64,000 nucleotides of DNA, from positions 4,139,501 to 4,203,500 of the forward strand of contig NZ_CP046535.1 in assembly GCF_009739515.1 (NCBI RefSeq), written 5' to 3'. Origin of the DNA: Sphingomonas profundi (GTDB lineage Bacteria > Pseudomonadota > Alphaproteobacteria > Sphingomonadales > Sphingomonadaceae). This document shows, in pieces, positions 6,789 through 15,780 of the stretch. Under the pieces are notes generated by a model. It did not search any database and was not told the DNA's origin. It was given only the letters and a program-made list of their open reading frames with translations. The translations under genes and the position numbers were made by a program. How positions within the stretch are numbered: position 1 is the first letter of the stretch; every line of letters begins with the position of its first letter.

Positions 6789-8597
6789 ATGAAACTCGAC
6801 TTTATCGACCTTGGCAAGCTGTCGGTCAGCAAGGTCAACATGCGCTATGCGAAGAAGGCCCCGGACGTGTCCGACATCCTTCCCACCGTGCGCAAGCGCG
6901 GCGTTCTCGTGCCCTTGATCGTCCGGCCCAATTGCAGTCCCGGCGCCTTCGAGATCGTCGCGGGCGCGCGGCGCTTCACCGCCGCCAAGATCGTGGCGGA
7001 GGAAAAAGGCGACGCCGAGCCTCAAGAAACCATGTTGCCCTGCGCCATCCTTGAGGACGGTGACGACGCCGACGCCATCGAGGCGTCGATGATCGAGAAC
7101 ATGGCCCGACTGGACGCCGACGAGGTCACCCAATGGGAGAACTTCGTCCGTCTGGCGAAGGAAGGCCGCACCATCGAGGATATATCCGCGACCTTCGGGC
7201 TGCCCGACCTGATGGTCCGGCGCGTCCTCGCGCTCGGCAACCTCATGCCACGCATCCGCGATCTCTACCGCAAGGAGAAGATCGACGCGGCGACCGTGCG
7301 GCATCTCACCCTCGCCAGCAAAAGTCAGCAACGTGCGTGGCTGACTTTGTTCGACGACCCCGACGCCTATGTTCCGACCGGGCGGCAACTGAAGTCGTGG
7401 CTGTTCGGCGGGCAGGAAATCAGCACCGACAAGGCGCTGTTCGCGCTGGACGTCTACAAGGGCCAGATTATCGGTGACCTGTTCGGCAAGGAGCAGTTCT
7501 TTGCCGATAGCGATGCGTTCTGGACCGCGCAGAACGCCTTGATCGCGGCGCGCAGCGAGGCTTATCTCGAGGCCGGATGGTCGGACGTGGTGGTTGTTCC
7601 GCCCGACACCCATTTTCACGTCTACGAGCTGACCAAGGCCCCGAAGCGCAAGGGCGGGCGCGTCTATATCGACGCGCGCGCCAGCGGCGAGGTGACGTTC
7701 CACGAGGGTTATCTGACCGCCAAGGAGGCGAAGCGGCTCGAACGCGGCGACATGCCGGACAGCGCCGCCAAGTCCACGCGGCCCGAGGTGACGAGCACGA
7801 TGCAGACCTATATCGACCTGCATCGCCATGCCGCCGTGCGCGCCGCGTTGACCGGCCATCCCAAGGTTGCGCTGCGCTTGATGGTGGCGCACGCCATCGT
7901 CGGCTCGCATCTGTGGAGCGTGAAGCCCGAGCCGCAGACCGCACGGCAAGCGGAGGTGCGCGAGAGCTTCGAGACGTGCCGGGGCGAGGCCGACTTTGAC
8001 GAGAACCGCCGCGCCGTTCTGGCGCTGCTCGACTTCTCGGCCGAGGAACCCACGGTGACCGGCGGCAACGGCGACGACTATAGTCTGGCGGGCGTATTCC
8101 TGCGCTTGCTCGACCTGCCCGACCGTGCGGTGATGGACGTGATCGCCGTCGTCATGGGCGAGACGTTGGCCGCTGGCAGCGCCGCCGTCGAGGCGGTGGG
8201 GATGACCATCGGCATCGACATCGCGTCCTACTGGCGAGCCGACGATGCGTTCTTCGAGCTTCTTCGCGACAAGGAGGTGCTGATTCGGATCGTCGCCGAG
8301 GTGGCGGGCGAAACGGTCGCCGCCGCCAACGCGAACGAAAAGGGCAAGGCCTTGAAGCGCATCGTCGCCGACCATCTGGCGGGTGAGAATGGCCGGACGA
8401 AGGTCGACAAGTGGGTGCCGCGCTGGATGGCGTTCCCGCCATCAGCCTACACGACGCGCGGCGGCGTCGGGACGGTCAAGGCTTATGCCAAGGTCGAAGC
8501 GGCGCGGCCTCCCGAGCTTGACCCCACCAGCCCCGGTCCTGTGCTGGCGCTGCCCGCGCCCGAGCCGGATCACCAGTCGGTGCCGCTCGCGGCGTGA
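6789..8597 (+). CDS. ParB/RepB/Spo0J-family DNA-binding protein
   Basis: 602 residues. The N-terminal ParB/Srx-like domain has RGVLVPLIVRPN and FEIVAGARRFTAAKIV (about 35-70). ENMARLDADEVTQWENF and an HTH-like stretch (TIEDISATFGLPDLMVRRVL) follow. The long C-terminal region is poorly defined. No ParA partner is encoded next to it, so it may act in gene control or element maintenance and not in classical partition. Start chosen at 6789, where GGAG lies 8 bases upstream; an in-frame GTG at 6780 is less likely. It follows DUF2958 by about 85 bases and is probably in the same operon. Confidence 0.88.
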   Translation: MKLDFIDLGKLSVSKVNMRYAKKAPDVSDILPTVRKRGVLVPLIVRPNCSPGAFEIVAGARRFTAAKIVAEEKGDAEPQETMLPCAILEDGDDADAIEASMIENMARLDADEVTQWENFVRLAKEGRTIEDISATFGLPDLMVRRVLALGNLMPRIRDLYRKEKIDAATVRHLTLASKSQQRAWLTLFDDPDAYVPTGRQLKSWLFGGQEISTDKALFALDVYKGQIIGDLFGKEQFFADSDAFWTAQNALIAARSEAYLEAGWSDVVVVPPDTHFHVYELTKAPKRKGGRVYIDARASGEVTFHEGYLTAKEAKRLERGDMPDSAAKSTRPEVTSTMQTYIDLHRHAAVRAALTGHPKVALRLMVAHAIVGSHLWSVKPEPQTARQAEVRESFETCRGEADFDENRRAVLALLDFSAEEPTVTGGNGDDYSLAGVFLRLLDLPDRAVMDVIAVVMGETLAAGSAAVEAVGMTIGIDIASYWRADDAFFELLRDKEVLIRIVAEVAGETVAAANANEKGKALKRIVADHLAGENGRTKVDKWVPRWMAFPPSAYTTRGGVGTVKAYAKVEAARPPELDPTSPGPVLALPAPEPDHQSVPLAA

Positions 8598-8605
8598 CGA
8601 CAAGG

Positions 8606-8633
8606 CGGGCGGCGGCGTCGCCGCCGCCCGTTT
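8606..8633 (+). terminator. Strong hairpin terminator after parB
   Basis: A perfect 10-bp GC stem (CGGGCGGCGG / CCGCCGCCCG, loop CGTCG) begins 9 bases after the parB stop codon and is followed by TTT. This is a convincing Rho-independent-like end for the ardC-parB transcript, although the T-run is short. Confidence 0.65.
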
Positions 8634-8735
8634 CCTCCTCTATTTTCTTTTGCGCCGCCGCTCGTCATCGACGCGAAAATCGCGCCGCGTGGCCTCCGCC
8701 TTCAGGCGTCGGCCACGCGGCGAGCGATCCCAGGC

Positions 8736-8948
8736 TTAGACGTTGAGGCTCTCGCCGAGCGCGGCCTCGATCATCATGCGCCACGCAGCAACATCAGCTC
8801 CGGCCGGAGCCGCAGAGCGGATGGCGTCGAGTAGCGCGCGCGCCTGCGGCACATAGCTCTGCCACATCGGCGCGCCCTCGAACCTGATGTTCTCGGCATG
8901 TCCGTCAAACTTGCAGAGCGCGCGGGCAGCTCGTTCGATCGTCTTCAT
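8736..8948 (-). CDS. Small hypothetical protein
   Basis: 70 residues, opposite to the neighbouring parB gene. It begins MKTIERAARALCKFDG and includes MWQSYVPQARALLDAI. The composition is protein-like with a regular helical pattern, and such short proteins occur in alphaproteobacterial mobile elements, but I do not recognise a named family. No catalytic motif, signal peptide or membrane segment is visible. Confidence 0.6.
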   Translation of the reverse strand: MKTIERAARALCKFDGHAENIRFEGAPMWQSYVPQARALLDAIRSAAPAGADVAAWRMMIEAALGESLNV

Positions 8949-9016
8949 GGGATGATGACCGTCGCTGAATGGGGCACCCTCAACCTAGTCTCTGACGATG
9001 CCCGATCAACCCGAAA

Positions 9017-9436
9017 TCAAGACGCGTGCCCGCACCAGACCGGCTTTGGACGACCGCGCGGCCAGCGTGCCGCGACGCCGATGCGAACCAGCTCGGTGCC
9101 GAGGTCATGGCCGTCGAGAATGACGGTGGCGACGGTGCGGTTATAGCTGCGGCCGACGCGATGGAAGGTCACGTCGCGCCCTGCAAGCAGCGCCGTGGCG
9201 CGGCCCTTCGCGCGCAGGCCGAGCGTCACCTCGCCTGCGCATCTGGCCTGGTCGCGGTGCGTTTCCGGGGCATCTATCCCTGCGATCCTGATACGCTCTC
9301 CGCCTACCAGCCGGAACGTGTCACCGTCCGTCACCCAGGCCACGCGGCCCGAACCGTCATCGCCGGGTTGGGCGGCGATCGGCGCTGCCGCCGTCGTGGC
9401 GGCAAGGGAGAGGATCGAAAGAAAAACGCGGCGCAT
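9017..9436 (-). CDS. Thermonuclease (SNase)-family secreted nuclease
   Basis: 139 residues: a short signal-peptide-like N-terminus (MRRVFLSILSLAATTAAAP) and a compact SNase-like fold. The family motif VTDGDTFRL (about 36-44) is followed by RIRIAGIDAPETHRDQARC, with the catalytic Asp/Arg/Glu region, and by SYNRTVATVIL. It would act in the periplasm or outside the cell, cleaving DNA or RNA. The ATG at 9436 gives the signal peptide; longer upstream readings are not protein-like. SNase-like genes are common passengers of this ICE type. Confidence 0.82.
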   Translation of the reverse strand: MRRVFLSILSLAATTAAAPIAAQPGDDGSGRVAWVTDGDTFRLVGGERIRIAGIDAPETHRDQARCAGEVTLGLRAKGRATALLAGRDVTFHRVGRSYNRTVATVILDGHDLGTELVRIGVAARWPRGRPKPVWCGHAS

Positions 9437-9784
9437 GGTAGCGATTATCGCCCCGCAGGAAGTCAATTGTCGAGGCTGGACCGCATCTGTCGCCAACCTC
9501 CAGCATATCGACCGCCGCCCTGAACGGACCTCTCTCTCGGCGGGTCTGGCGGGGTCGGCCGGTTCCGCAACGGCGTCGCCGACCTTCTTCCCCGGCTTGG
9601 TTCCCTCGCCTTCCTCGCGAGGCAAGAAGCCCGGCTTTGGCCGTCCTCCGCTGCGCTTCGGCCCCCACCCATCGCGCGAGCGCGACGGGACCCCAAGCTG
9701 GGTGCGGGACCGTCCTCCGCCCGCCTGATCGACCGCCTGTCGAGGCCGCATCGGGCGGCGTCGCATCACTTGAAGGAGGTTATC
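9437..9784. other. 348-base intergenic region between the nuclease and DUF736 genes
   Basis: No gene is supported on either strand; the open frames here are low-complexity GC shadows. The region should hold the promoter of the leftward nuclease gene and that of the rightward DUF736 gene. GGAGG lies just before the ATG at 9785. Confidence 0.4.
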
Positions 9785-10084
9785 ATGGCACAGATTGGCA
9801 GCTTCACCCGCGGCGACAACGGCGTCTACACCGGCGAGATCCGGACCCTGACGCTTCGCGTCAAGGCGACGATCCGCCCCTGCGAGCGCGACAACGAGAA
9901 GGCCCCCGACCACCGCGTCAGCGCCGGCGGGACCGAATTCGGAGCTGCCTGGACTAAGGCGGCGCGCGAGACCGGCGCGGAGTATCTAAGCCTCAAGCTC
10001 GACGATCCGTCGTTCCCGGCGCCGATCTACGCGACGCTCAGCCAGGGCGACGACGGCGAGCATAAGCTCATCTGGTCGCGCTGA
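9785..10084 (+). CDS. DUF736 family protein
   Basis: 99 residues matching DUF736: [19 protein letters not shown] at the start and [20 protein letters not shown] near the C-terminus. The family is nearly universal in alphaproteobacterial conjugative elements and usually lies just upstream of the traF/relaxase block, as here, but its biochemical role is unknown. AAGGAGG precedes the ATG. An in-frame TTG-type upstream reading at 9770 is not needed. Confidence 0.9.
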   Translation: MAQIGSFTRGDNGVYTGEIRTLTLRVKATIRPCERDNEKAPDHRVSAGGTEFGAAWTKAARETGAEYLSLKLDDPSFPAPIYATLSQGDDGEHKLIWSR

Positions 10085-10091
10085 ACCGGGA

Positions 10092-10117
10092 GCCCCGCGC
10101 GCCACCACGCGCGGGGC
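10092..10117 (+). terminator. Hairpin after DUF736
   Basis: A perfect 10-bp stem, GCCCCGCGCG / CGCGCGGGGC with loop CCACCA, starts 8 bases after the DUF736 stop codon. No T-run follows, so it may be a weak terminator or an mRNA 3'-end stabiliser. Confidence 0.5.
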
Positions 10118-10256
10118 ACGAGCGGTGAGCCGGATTGCCATAGCTTGCGAGAGACCTGCAGGCGGAGCGTCTGTACCGCCCAATTTGTGTCGCATTGGGA
10201 TCAAAAAGCCCGTGCCATCCGGCATGGCCCGCATCGCTTTTCCCGATCCAACCGAA

Positions 10257-10282
10257 CCCCCGCGCGCTGCGGTGCGCGGGGG
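10257..10282 (+). terminator. Second hairpin before the small HTH gene
   Basis: CCCCCGCGC and GCGCGGGGG form a perfect 9-bp stem with an 8-base loop, followed by ATTT. The 332-base gap 10085-10416 holds this hairpin and the one at 10092 but no gene. It must also contain the control region of the HTH-traF-rlxS operon that follows, so the hairpin could attenuate that transcript instead of ending DUF736 mRNA. Confidence 0.4.
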
Positions 10283-10416
10283 ATTTCCTCCCTCCGTGCG
10301 GGGGTGTGTCGAAAACGGGGGCGGCGATTCCGACACTCCCCGGCCGGTGTCGCGCCCGTCATTCCCGGGGCCGCCGACGGCAGCTTCGCCGCCGTTTCGA
10401 TGCACCGGAAAGCCAG

Positions 10417-10650
10417 ATGGACAGCGACGACGACATTTCCCGCGCGAACCGCGCGAAGCGCGGCTCCCCCTATCTCAATACCGACCAGGCGGCAGCCTAT
10501 CTGAAGTTCTCGAGCCGCCTGTTGAAGCGGTTGCGGCGCGCTGGGAAAGGCCCGGCATTCCGTCTCCACAGCCGCTTCGTCCAATATCATATCGACGATC
10601 TCGACGCCTGGTCGAAGGCCCAGTCGATGGGAGGGGCCGACCATGAATAG
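10417..10650 (+). CDS. Small HTH DNA-binding protein, candidate RdfS excision factor
   Basis: 77 residues with a winged-HTH/excisionase-like core: YLNTDQAAAYLKFSSRLL, then a basic RRAGKGPAFRLHSRFVQY and an IDDLDAW helix. It overlaps the traF start by 8 bases and heads the traF-transglycosylase-relaxase block. From memory, the recombination directionality factor RdfS of ICEMlSymR7A occupies this same position and is the target of FseA. I chose the ATG at 10417, where the protein-like sequence starts. Confidence 0.75.
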   Translation: MDSDDDISRANRAKRGSPYLNTDQAAAYLKFSSRLLKRLRRAGKGPAFRLHSRFVQYHIDDLDAWSKAQSMGGADHE

Positions 10651-11227
10651 GCGCTCCCATCGCGGCACGGGAATGCCGTTGCTCGACTGGGGCGACCAGC
10701 TCCGCGCCGAGAAACAGCGCCGCCGCGTCGTCGGCCGCCGCGTAGCCGCGATCGGCATCGGCATCGCCCTGGTCGGCCTGACCATCGCCATTCCACCGGC
10801 CCCGCGCCTGGTGTGGAACGCGAGCGCCAGTGCGCCGATCGGCCTCTATTCGGTGACCCCTGGTGCGTCGGTCGACACCGGCGACATGGTCATCGCGCGG
10901 GTGCCCGATCCCTGGCGGACGCTCGCCGCGAAGCGTCGCTACATTCCCGCCAACGTGCCTCTGGTGAAGCATGTCGCCGCGGCGGCAGGGGATGAGGTCT
11001 GCGCGCTTGGGGCGCAGGTTTTCGTCAACGGCAGGCTGCTGGCAAGCCGGCGCGTTGCCGATGCCGCCGGCCATCCAATGCCGTGGTGGAGCGGGTGCGT
11101 CAGGCTGCGCGAACGCCAGCTCTTCCTGCTGATGTCGGACAGTCCTGCATCGTTCGACGGCCGCTATTTCGGGGTGACCGAAGGCGGACTGGTCGTCGGC
11201 AAGGCGCGGCTTCTATGGGCGCGCTGA
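10643..11227 (+). CDS. traF: TraF-type conjugation peptidase (S26 signal peptidase family)
   Basis: 194 residues. An N-terminal membrane segment lies at about 32-52 (VAAIGIGIALVGLTIAIPP). The periplasmic domain has the catalytic Ser region SASAPIGLYSV, the basic-residue region VPLVKHVAAAAGDEVC and a C-terminal SDSPASFDGRYFG box, as in TraF/LepB proteases. TraF of RP4 processes and cyclises the TrbC pilin, so it should act on the TrbC encoded at 53438. The gene overlaps its neighbours on both sides, indicating one operon. Confidence 0.9.
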   Translation: MNRRSHRGTGMPLLDWGDQLRAEKQRRRVVGRRVAAIGIGIALVGLTIAIPPAPRLVWNASASAPIGLYSVTPGASVDTGDMVIARVPDPWRTLAAKRRYIPANVPLVKHVAAAAGDEVCALGAQVFVNGRLLASRRVADAAGHPMPWWSGCVRLRERQLFLLMSDSPASFDGRYFGVTEGGLVVGKARLLWAR

Positions 11228-11823
11228 CCCGGCTGATCCCGGCCGTGCTGCTGCTGATCGCCACGCCGGCCCGGGCCGACGAGGTCGATCGTTGGCGGCC
11301 GATGATCGAGGAAGCGTCGGTGCGGTTCAGCATCCCGACGAGCTGGATCGAACGCGTGATGCGGGCCGAGAGCCGGGGTCTCACGATGCTCAACGGGCGG
11401 CCGATCCGCAGCCGCGCTGGCGCGATCGGGCTCATGCAGCTCATGCCGGCGACCTGGGCCGAGATGCGGTCGCGCCTCGCCCTCGGCACCGATCCCGACG
11501 ATCCGCGCGACAACATCCTCGCGGGGACCTTCTTCCTGCGCCTGATGTATGACCGCTTCGGCTATCCCGGATTGTTCGGCGCCTATAATGCCGGGCCGGG
11601 CGCCTATGCCGGTTATCTGGCGGGCACGAGACGGCTTCCCGGCGAAACGATAGCCTATCTCGGATCAGTGGCTGGTGCGCCGCAGGCAACTTCTCTGCCG
11701 CCGCAGTCGTCGGCGCCTCCGTCGCTCTTCGTCGTGCGCCGCGAAGTCTCTACCGATCGATCCTCCGACGTAGCGAGTGAGCCGCAGGGCTTGCTGTTCG
11801 CGGTTCAAAAGGTCGGTCCATGA
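11215..11823 (+). CDS. Lytic transglycosylase (SLT domain), conjugation-associated
   Basis: 202 residues: a signal peptide (LIPAVLLLIATPARAD) followed by an SLT goose-lysozyme-like domain. The catalytic Glu lies in RVMRAESRG; the family motifs GAIGLMQLMPATW and FGAYNAGPGAY follow. It would open peptidoglycan for the Trb secretion channel, a VirB1/TrbN-like role. The start overlaps the end of traF by 13 bases. The C-terminal tail after about residue 150 is low-complexity and unassigned. Confidence 0.9.
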   Translation: MGALTRLIPAVLLLIATPARADEVDRWRPMIEEASVRFSIPTSWIERVMRAESRGLTMLNGRPIRSRAGAIGLMQLMPATWAEMRSRLALGTDPDDPRDNILAGTFFLRLMYDRFGYPGLFGAYNAGPGAYAGYLAGTRRLPGETIAYLGSVAGAPQATSLPPQSSAPPSLFVVRREVSTDRSSDVASEPQGLLFAVQKVGP

Positions 11824-12041
11824 TCGCGGGCGTTGGAGGGGCTCGTCTCGACAAGCCCAGCATGACGGCTGGCGGAGCGGCTCTCAAGGCCCGCGGGCGC
11901 CCCCCAATTTGCTCCGCAAATCGGTTCCCCCCACGTCCGCTTCGCGGCGCTCCGCGTTGCTCCGCGGCCCTGACAGCCGCTCCGCCACCCGTCTTCTTCA
12001 CGATGTTCTCGATGAGGAGAACAGAAGCGAAGGGGATGATC

Positions 12042-12398
12042 ATGGGCATGTTTCAACCCATTTCGGCGGCGTCAGATCGCGTGATGGCGGCACTGGTTTC
12101 GGGACTGGAAGTCGAGTTTGGCCACGGTGCCGGGGAGGCTCTGGCGCATCGGTTTCTGAAGGCCGAGGAGACCGATTTCTTATGGGAAGCACGAGATGAG
12201 GAGCGCTGGATCGGCACTTATGAGAGCATGGACGAGGATGAATTCGACCTGGATCGGGTTCGGATCGTCGGGCGACTGGATGGCAAGTGGTTCGTCGCGG
12301 TGATGATCGTCGATGGCGATGGACACCCGCACGGTCTGATGGGGAAGCGCGAATTCGGACGGCAGCACGAGGCATTGACGGCGTTCGCGGATGCCTGA
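12042..12398 (+). CDS. Conserved hypothetical protein of the relaxase operon
   Basis: 118 residues, acidic, with no membrane segment. Recognisable stretches are FGHGAGEALAHRFLKAEETD, WIGTYESMDEDEFDLDRV and GKWFVAVMIVDGDG. I recall similar proteins next to rlxS in sphingomonad elements but know no function. Three in-frame ATGs (12036, 12042, 12048) follow an AAGGGG sequence and I chose the middle one for spacing. The frame is open back to 11820, but that upstream part is low-complexity and unlikely to be translated. Confidence 0.7.
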   Translation: MGMFQPISAASDRVMAALVSGLEVEFGHGAGEALAHRFLKAEETDFLWEARDEERWIGTYESMDEDEFDLDRVRIVGRLDGKWFVAVMIVDGDGHPHGLMGKREFGRQHEALTAFADA

Positions 12399-12415
12399 CT
12401 GTCGCATCATTTCAC

Positions 12416-12461
12416 GCCGGGTCGCGGTGCCAGATCGGCATCGTGGCCCGGCTATCTTTTT
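12416..12461 (+). terminator. Imperfect hairpin with T-run
   Basis: GCCGGG (12416-12421) pairs with CCCGGC (12447-12452), an inner TGCC/GGCA pairing closes the top, and a T5 run lies at 12457-12461. It follows the hypothetical gene ending at 12398 and could separate it from the relaxase gene. Confidence 0.4.
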
Positions 12462-12519
12462 GAGCCGAGGGGAAGGAGATCAGGGAGAGGAAGAGAAAAG
12501 CGAAAGCAAGAGAAAGGCA

Positions 12520-12624
12520 ATGTCCCGTGGACATCGCTAAGTGGTTGTCTGCACATCGCTTTTTCCAGAGACATCGCGCCGCTAGCGCGAGACAGTTTTG
12601 TTGAGAATGGCGGAAAACCGCCAT
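12520..12624. other. Candidate origin of transfer (oriT) before the relaxase gene
   Basis: The 272-base gap before rlxS contains three perfect inverted repeats in about 105 bases: ATGTCC-CGT-GGACAT (12520-12534), TCGCGC-CGCTA-GCGCGA (12574-12590) and ATGGCGG-AAAA-CCGCCAT (12607-12624). It also has three direct copies of ACATCGC (12531, 12553, 12571). Clustered dyads and short iterons beside a relaxase gene are typical of oriT. The nic site cannot be read from sequence alone. Confidence 0.5.
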
Positions 12625-12670
12625 CCCTCCGCCTTCCCGGCGAGACTCTGCCTTTCCGTCGGCCACTCCG

Positions 12671-14647
12671 ATGAGCGACGATGACGAGTTCAAGCCGCGG
12701 GTCGGCAAGCCGCGCCACCAGAGCGGCAAGAAGGCCCGCCGCTATCTCGGCCGCGTGATCGGCGCGGCGATCCGATCGGCGGAGAAGGGTGCGGTGCGCA
12801 GCCGCCGGTTCGACGGCAGCCGGATCGGACGCGGCGCGAGCATGGGACGGTTGCTGTCGAGCCGCGATCGGTTCGGTGGGATGCGTGCCCGTCGCGCGGT
12901 CGTGAAGACCCGCCTGGTCCGTATCGGCAGCAAAGGGATGCCGGCAGCGCGCGCCCACCTACGCTACATCCAGCGCGACGGCGTCACGCGCGAAGGCAAT
13001 CCCGGCGAGCTATACTCGGCTGATCGCGACGCCGCCGACGGCAAGGTATTCGTCAACCGGTGCGACGGCGACCGTCACCAGTTCCGCTTCATCGTCTCGG
13101 CCGAGGACGGCTCGGAATATCCCGACCTCAAACCCTTCACGCGCCGGCTGATGGCGCAGATGGAAGCCGACCTCGGCACGAGGCTCGATTGGGTCGCGGT
13201 CGATCATTTCAATACCGCCCATCCGCATACCCACATCATGCTCCGGGGGGTCGATGATACCGGCCACAATCTGATCATCGCCCGCGAGTATATATCGCAC
13301 GGTATTCGCAAACGCGCCGCCGAACTGGTGACCCTCGATCTCGGCCCGCGCACCGATCAGGAAATTGAGGCGCGGTTACGCCACGACATTGGCGAAGAGC
13401 GAGTGACGGCGATCGACCGCCGTCTGATCAGGTCGATGGATGCCGATCGGCTGGTCGTATCGGCCGATCGGGACGCGTTCCAGCAGTCGCTGCGCGCCGG
13501 TCGGTTACAGAAGCTCGCCAGCATGGGCCTGGCCGACAACGTCGGCGGTGGCCGCTGGCAACTCGCCGAGGATCTCGCAGGCACGCTGCGCGTGCTCGGC
13601 GAGCGCGGTGACATCATCCGCACGATGCAGCGCGAATTGTCGGCCTGGAAGCTGGAGCGGCCGTGGGTTGGTCGCTCGATGTTCGGGGGCGGTGACATTG
13701 ACCCGGAGCCGATCGTTGGCCGCGTCCTCGGCCGCGGTCTCGCCGACGAGCATCGTGACCGCCATTATCTGCTGGTCGACGGGGTCGATGGTCATGCCCA
13801 TTACGTCGACATCGGACGTGGCGATGCGGTCGCACCGATCCCGGAGGGCGCGATCGTCCGCATCGCCGCCCGAACCCTGGAAGTGCGCGATGCCGACCGC
13901 GTCGTTGCCGAGGTCGCCGCCGCCAATGGCGGGCGCTACTCGACCGACCTGCATCTGAGGCATGATCCGTCGGCGACGCAGGCGTACGCCGAAACCCATG
14001 TTCGCAGGCTTGAAGCAATGCGGCGAGCCGGTGTCGGCGTCGAACGTGATCCGGACGGAAGCTGGACCATCGCGCCCGACCACGTCGACCGGGCCGCAGC
14101 CTATGAAGCGCGACGCCACCGCGATCAGCCTGTCGAAGTAGCGACGCTGTCGTCGAGACCGATCGATCAGCTTCCCGGCGCCGACGCTGCCACCTGGATC
14201 GACCGCGAGCTGGCGTCGAACACGCCGATACCGATCCGCGATGCCGGTTTTGGGCGGGAGGTTCGCGCTGCGATGGCGGCGCGTCGACAATGGCTGGTCG
14301 AGCAGCAACTTGCTGACGGCAATGGTGACAGAATTCGGTTGCGCGCCAATGCGATCATGATGCTCCACCGCCGTGAACTGCTCCGCGAAGGCAAGGCGAT
14401 GTCGAGCGAGACCGGCAAGGCGTTCGTCGAATCCAAGGTTGGTGATCGGATCGAGGGCACGGTAACCCGCAGACTGGAGCTCGCCGGCGGTCGCTTCGCG
14501 GTGGTCGAAAAGTCGAGGGAATTCACATTGGTGCCGTGGCGGCCGGTGCTGGAAAATCAGATCGGCAAGACAGCCTCCGGCATCATGCGCGCTGATGGCG
14601 TGAGCTGGCGGCTCGGGCGTGGGAGATTGGGGCCGGAGATTTCATAA
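12671..14647 (+). CDS. rlxS: RlxS-type relaxase (DUF3363), conjugative DNA nickase
   Basis: 658 residues. The N-terminal relaxase domain contains a candidate catalytic Tyr in HLRYIQRDGV (Tyr99) and the metal-binding triad motif HPHTHIMLRG (His184/186/188), with HQFRFIVSAED as the first conserved strand. The C-terminal half (about 250-658) corresponds to the long DUF3363 region. RlxS nicks oriT, stays bound to the 5' end and is piloted through the Trb channel. It ends the left core block; cargo follows directly. Confidence 0.92.
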   Translation: MSDDDEFKPRVGKPRHQSGKKARRYLGRVIGAAIRSAEKGAVRSRRFDGSRIGRGASMGRLLSSRDRFGGMRARRAVVKTRLVRIGSKGMPAARAHLRYIQRDGVTREGNPGELYSADRDAADGKVFVNRCDGDRHQFRFIVSAEDGSEYPDLKPFTRRLMAQMEADLGTRLDWVAVDHFNTAHPHTHIMLRGVDDTGHNLIIAREYISHGIRKRAAELVTLDLGPRTDQEIEARLRHDIGEERVTAIDRRLIRSMDADRLVVSADRDAFQQSLRAGRLQKLASMGLADNVGGGRWQLAEDLAGTLRVLGERGDIIRTMQRELSAWKLERPWVGRSMFGGGDIDPEPIVGRVLGRGLADEHRDRHYLLVDGVDGHAHYVDIGRGDAVAPIPEGAIVRIAARTLEVRDADRVVAEVAAANGGRYSTDLHLRHDPSATQAYAETHVRRLEAMRRAGVGVERDPDGSWTIAPDHVDRAAAYEARRHRDQPVEVATLSSRPIDQLPGADAATWIDRELASNTPIPIRDAGFGREVRAAMAARRQWLVEQQLADGNGDRIRLRANAIMMLHRRELLREGKAMSSETGKAFVESKVGDRIEGTVTRRLELAGGRFAVVEKSREFTLVPWRPVLENQIGKTASGIMRADGVSWRLGRGRLGPEIS

Positions 14648-14900
14648 TAATGTGCGGCCCGCTGGACCTTGTGGACTTTCCGGATTCAAGGCCGAGCCGG
14701 CAATAGACTGCCGTTGCGCTCGGCACATCCGCAGCGTCGTGTAGCCCAGGAGCCGCCGTTCGCACTGCCGAGCGGCTCTCCGAATCTGACGCTGGATCAT
14801 CAAGAGCATAGGTCATTGCGGCGTGCCGAGCCGGCCGGTCGGAACCACCTGGACGGCGATATGGCGAGACGGCCGCGGACAATGTGCACCAGTCGCTCGT

Positions 14901-15526
14901 CTAGGCTGCCACGCCTTCATGCGAGCGGTTCATGGCGCGCTTGTAGGCGTCGCGAGCCGTGGTGCGGGCAAGGTAGGCCTGTTCGGCGTCGCCGAGGACG
15001 AACCCGGCGTGGTTCGCGCCCAGGTTCAGCGCGTAGGTGACCGAGATGTCAGCGGCCGTGAACCTGTCGCCGGCCATGTAGGGCGCACCCGCGAGCTGCC
15101 GCCTCACGAGCAGCAGCCGTCGCTCGACGCACGCGCGCGCCCAGCGGGCACCCCAATTATCCGCTCCGCCTCGGGCGCGATGAAGCCGCTCACCAGCGGC
15201 ACCATCATCAACGTCGCCAAGCCCGCTTCGCCCATATGGAGAAACTGCTGATAGGTCGGGAAGGCCGCATCGTCGGGCGACGGCTGCAGCGGCGTGGGCC
15301 CGTAGCGGCCCATCAGATACTCCATGATCGCCACGGACTCGACCATGGTGACGTCGCCGTCCTGGATCGCGGGCAGGAAGTCGCCGGGATTGACGGCGAG
15401 CCACGCCTGGTCCTTCTCCGCGGCCAGCATGTCCACCTGCCGCACGCGGTAGGGCAGGCCCATCTCCTCCAACACCCAGACGGCCCGGATCGATCGCGAG
15501 GTCTGTCCGCCCCATACGGTGATCAT
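14901..15526 (-). pseudogene. Glutathione S-transferase, frameshifted
   Basis: The N-terminal half (from ATG 15526: MITVWGGQTSRSIRAVWVLE, with a normal PAIQDGDVTMVESVAIMEYL) is in one frame and ends in noise. The C-terminal half (GARWARACVERR, ADISVTYALNLGANHAGF) continues in another frame to the stop at 14901. The two meet near 15150-15162, where adding one base would restore a normal GST of about 208 residues. This is either a real one-base deletion or a sequencing error. It lies just inside the cargo zone, next to other decayed genes. Confidence 0.78.
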
Positions 15527-15780
15527 CGTTTTGGTTCTCCATCCGAGAGTAATGCTTTTTGCGCATCGCCTCTGCATGAGCCTAGCCACAGAAGTAGACC
15601 AGAGCAGCAGCAAAGGTGTTTGGCGGCGCATCCATGCACACCAGTCGAACGGCGGCTGCAATCGGAGCTACCGCTCAAGTCCCCCCGCGCTCCCCTTCGA
15701 ACCCGTAAACGGATATAGCAGCGACCCCAGCAAAACAAACGATGACAGGTCTGCTTCGGCATGAAGGGCACTTGGAAAAG

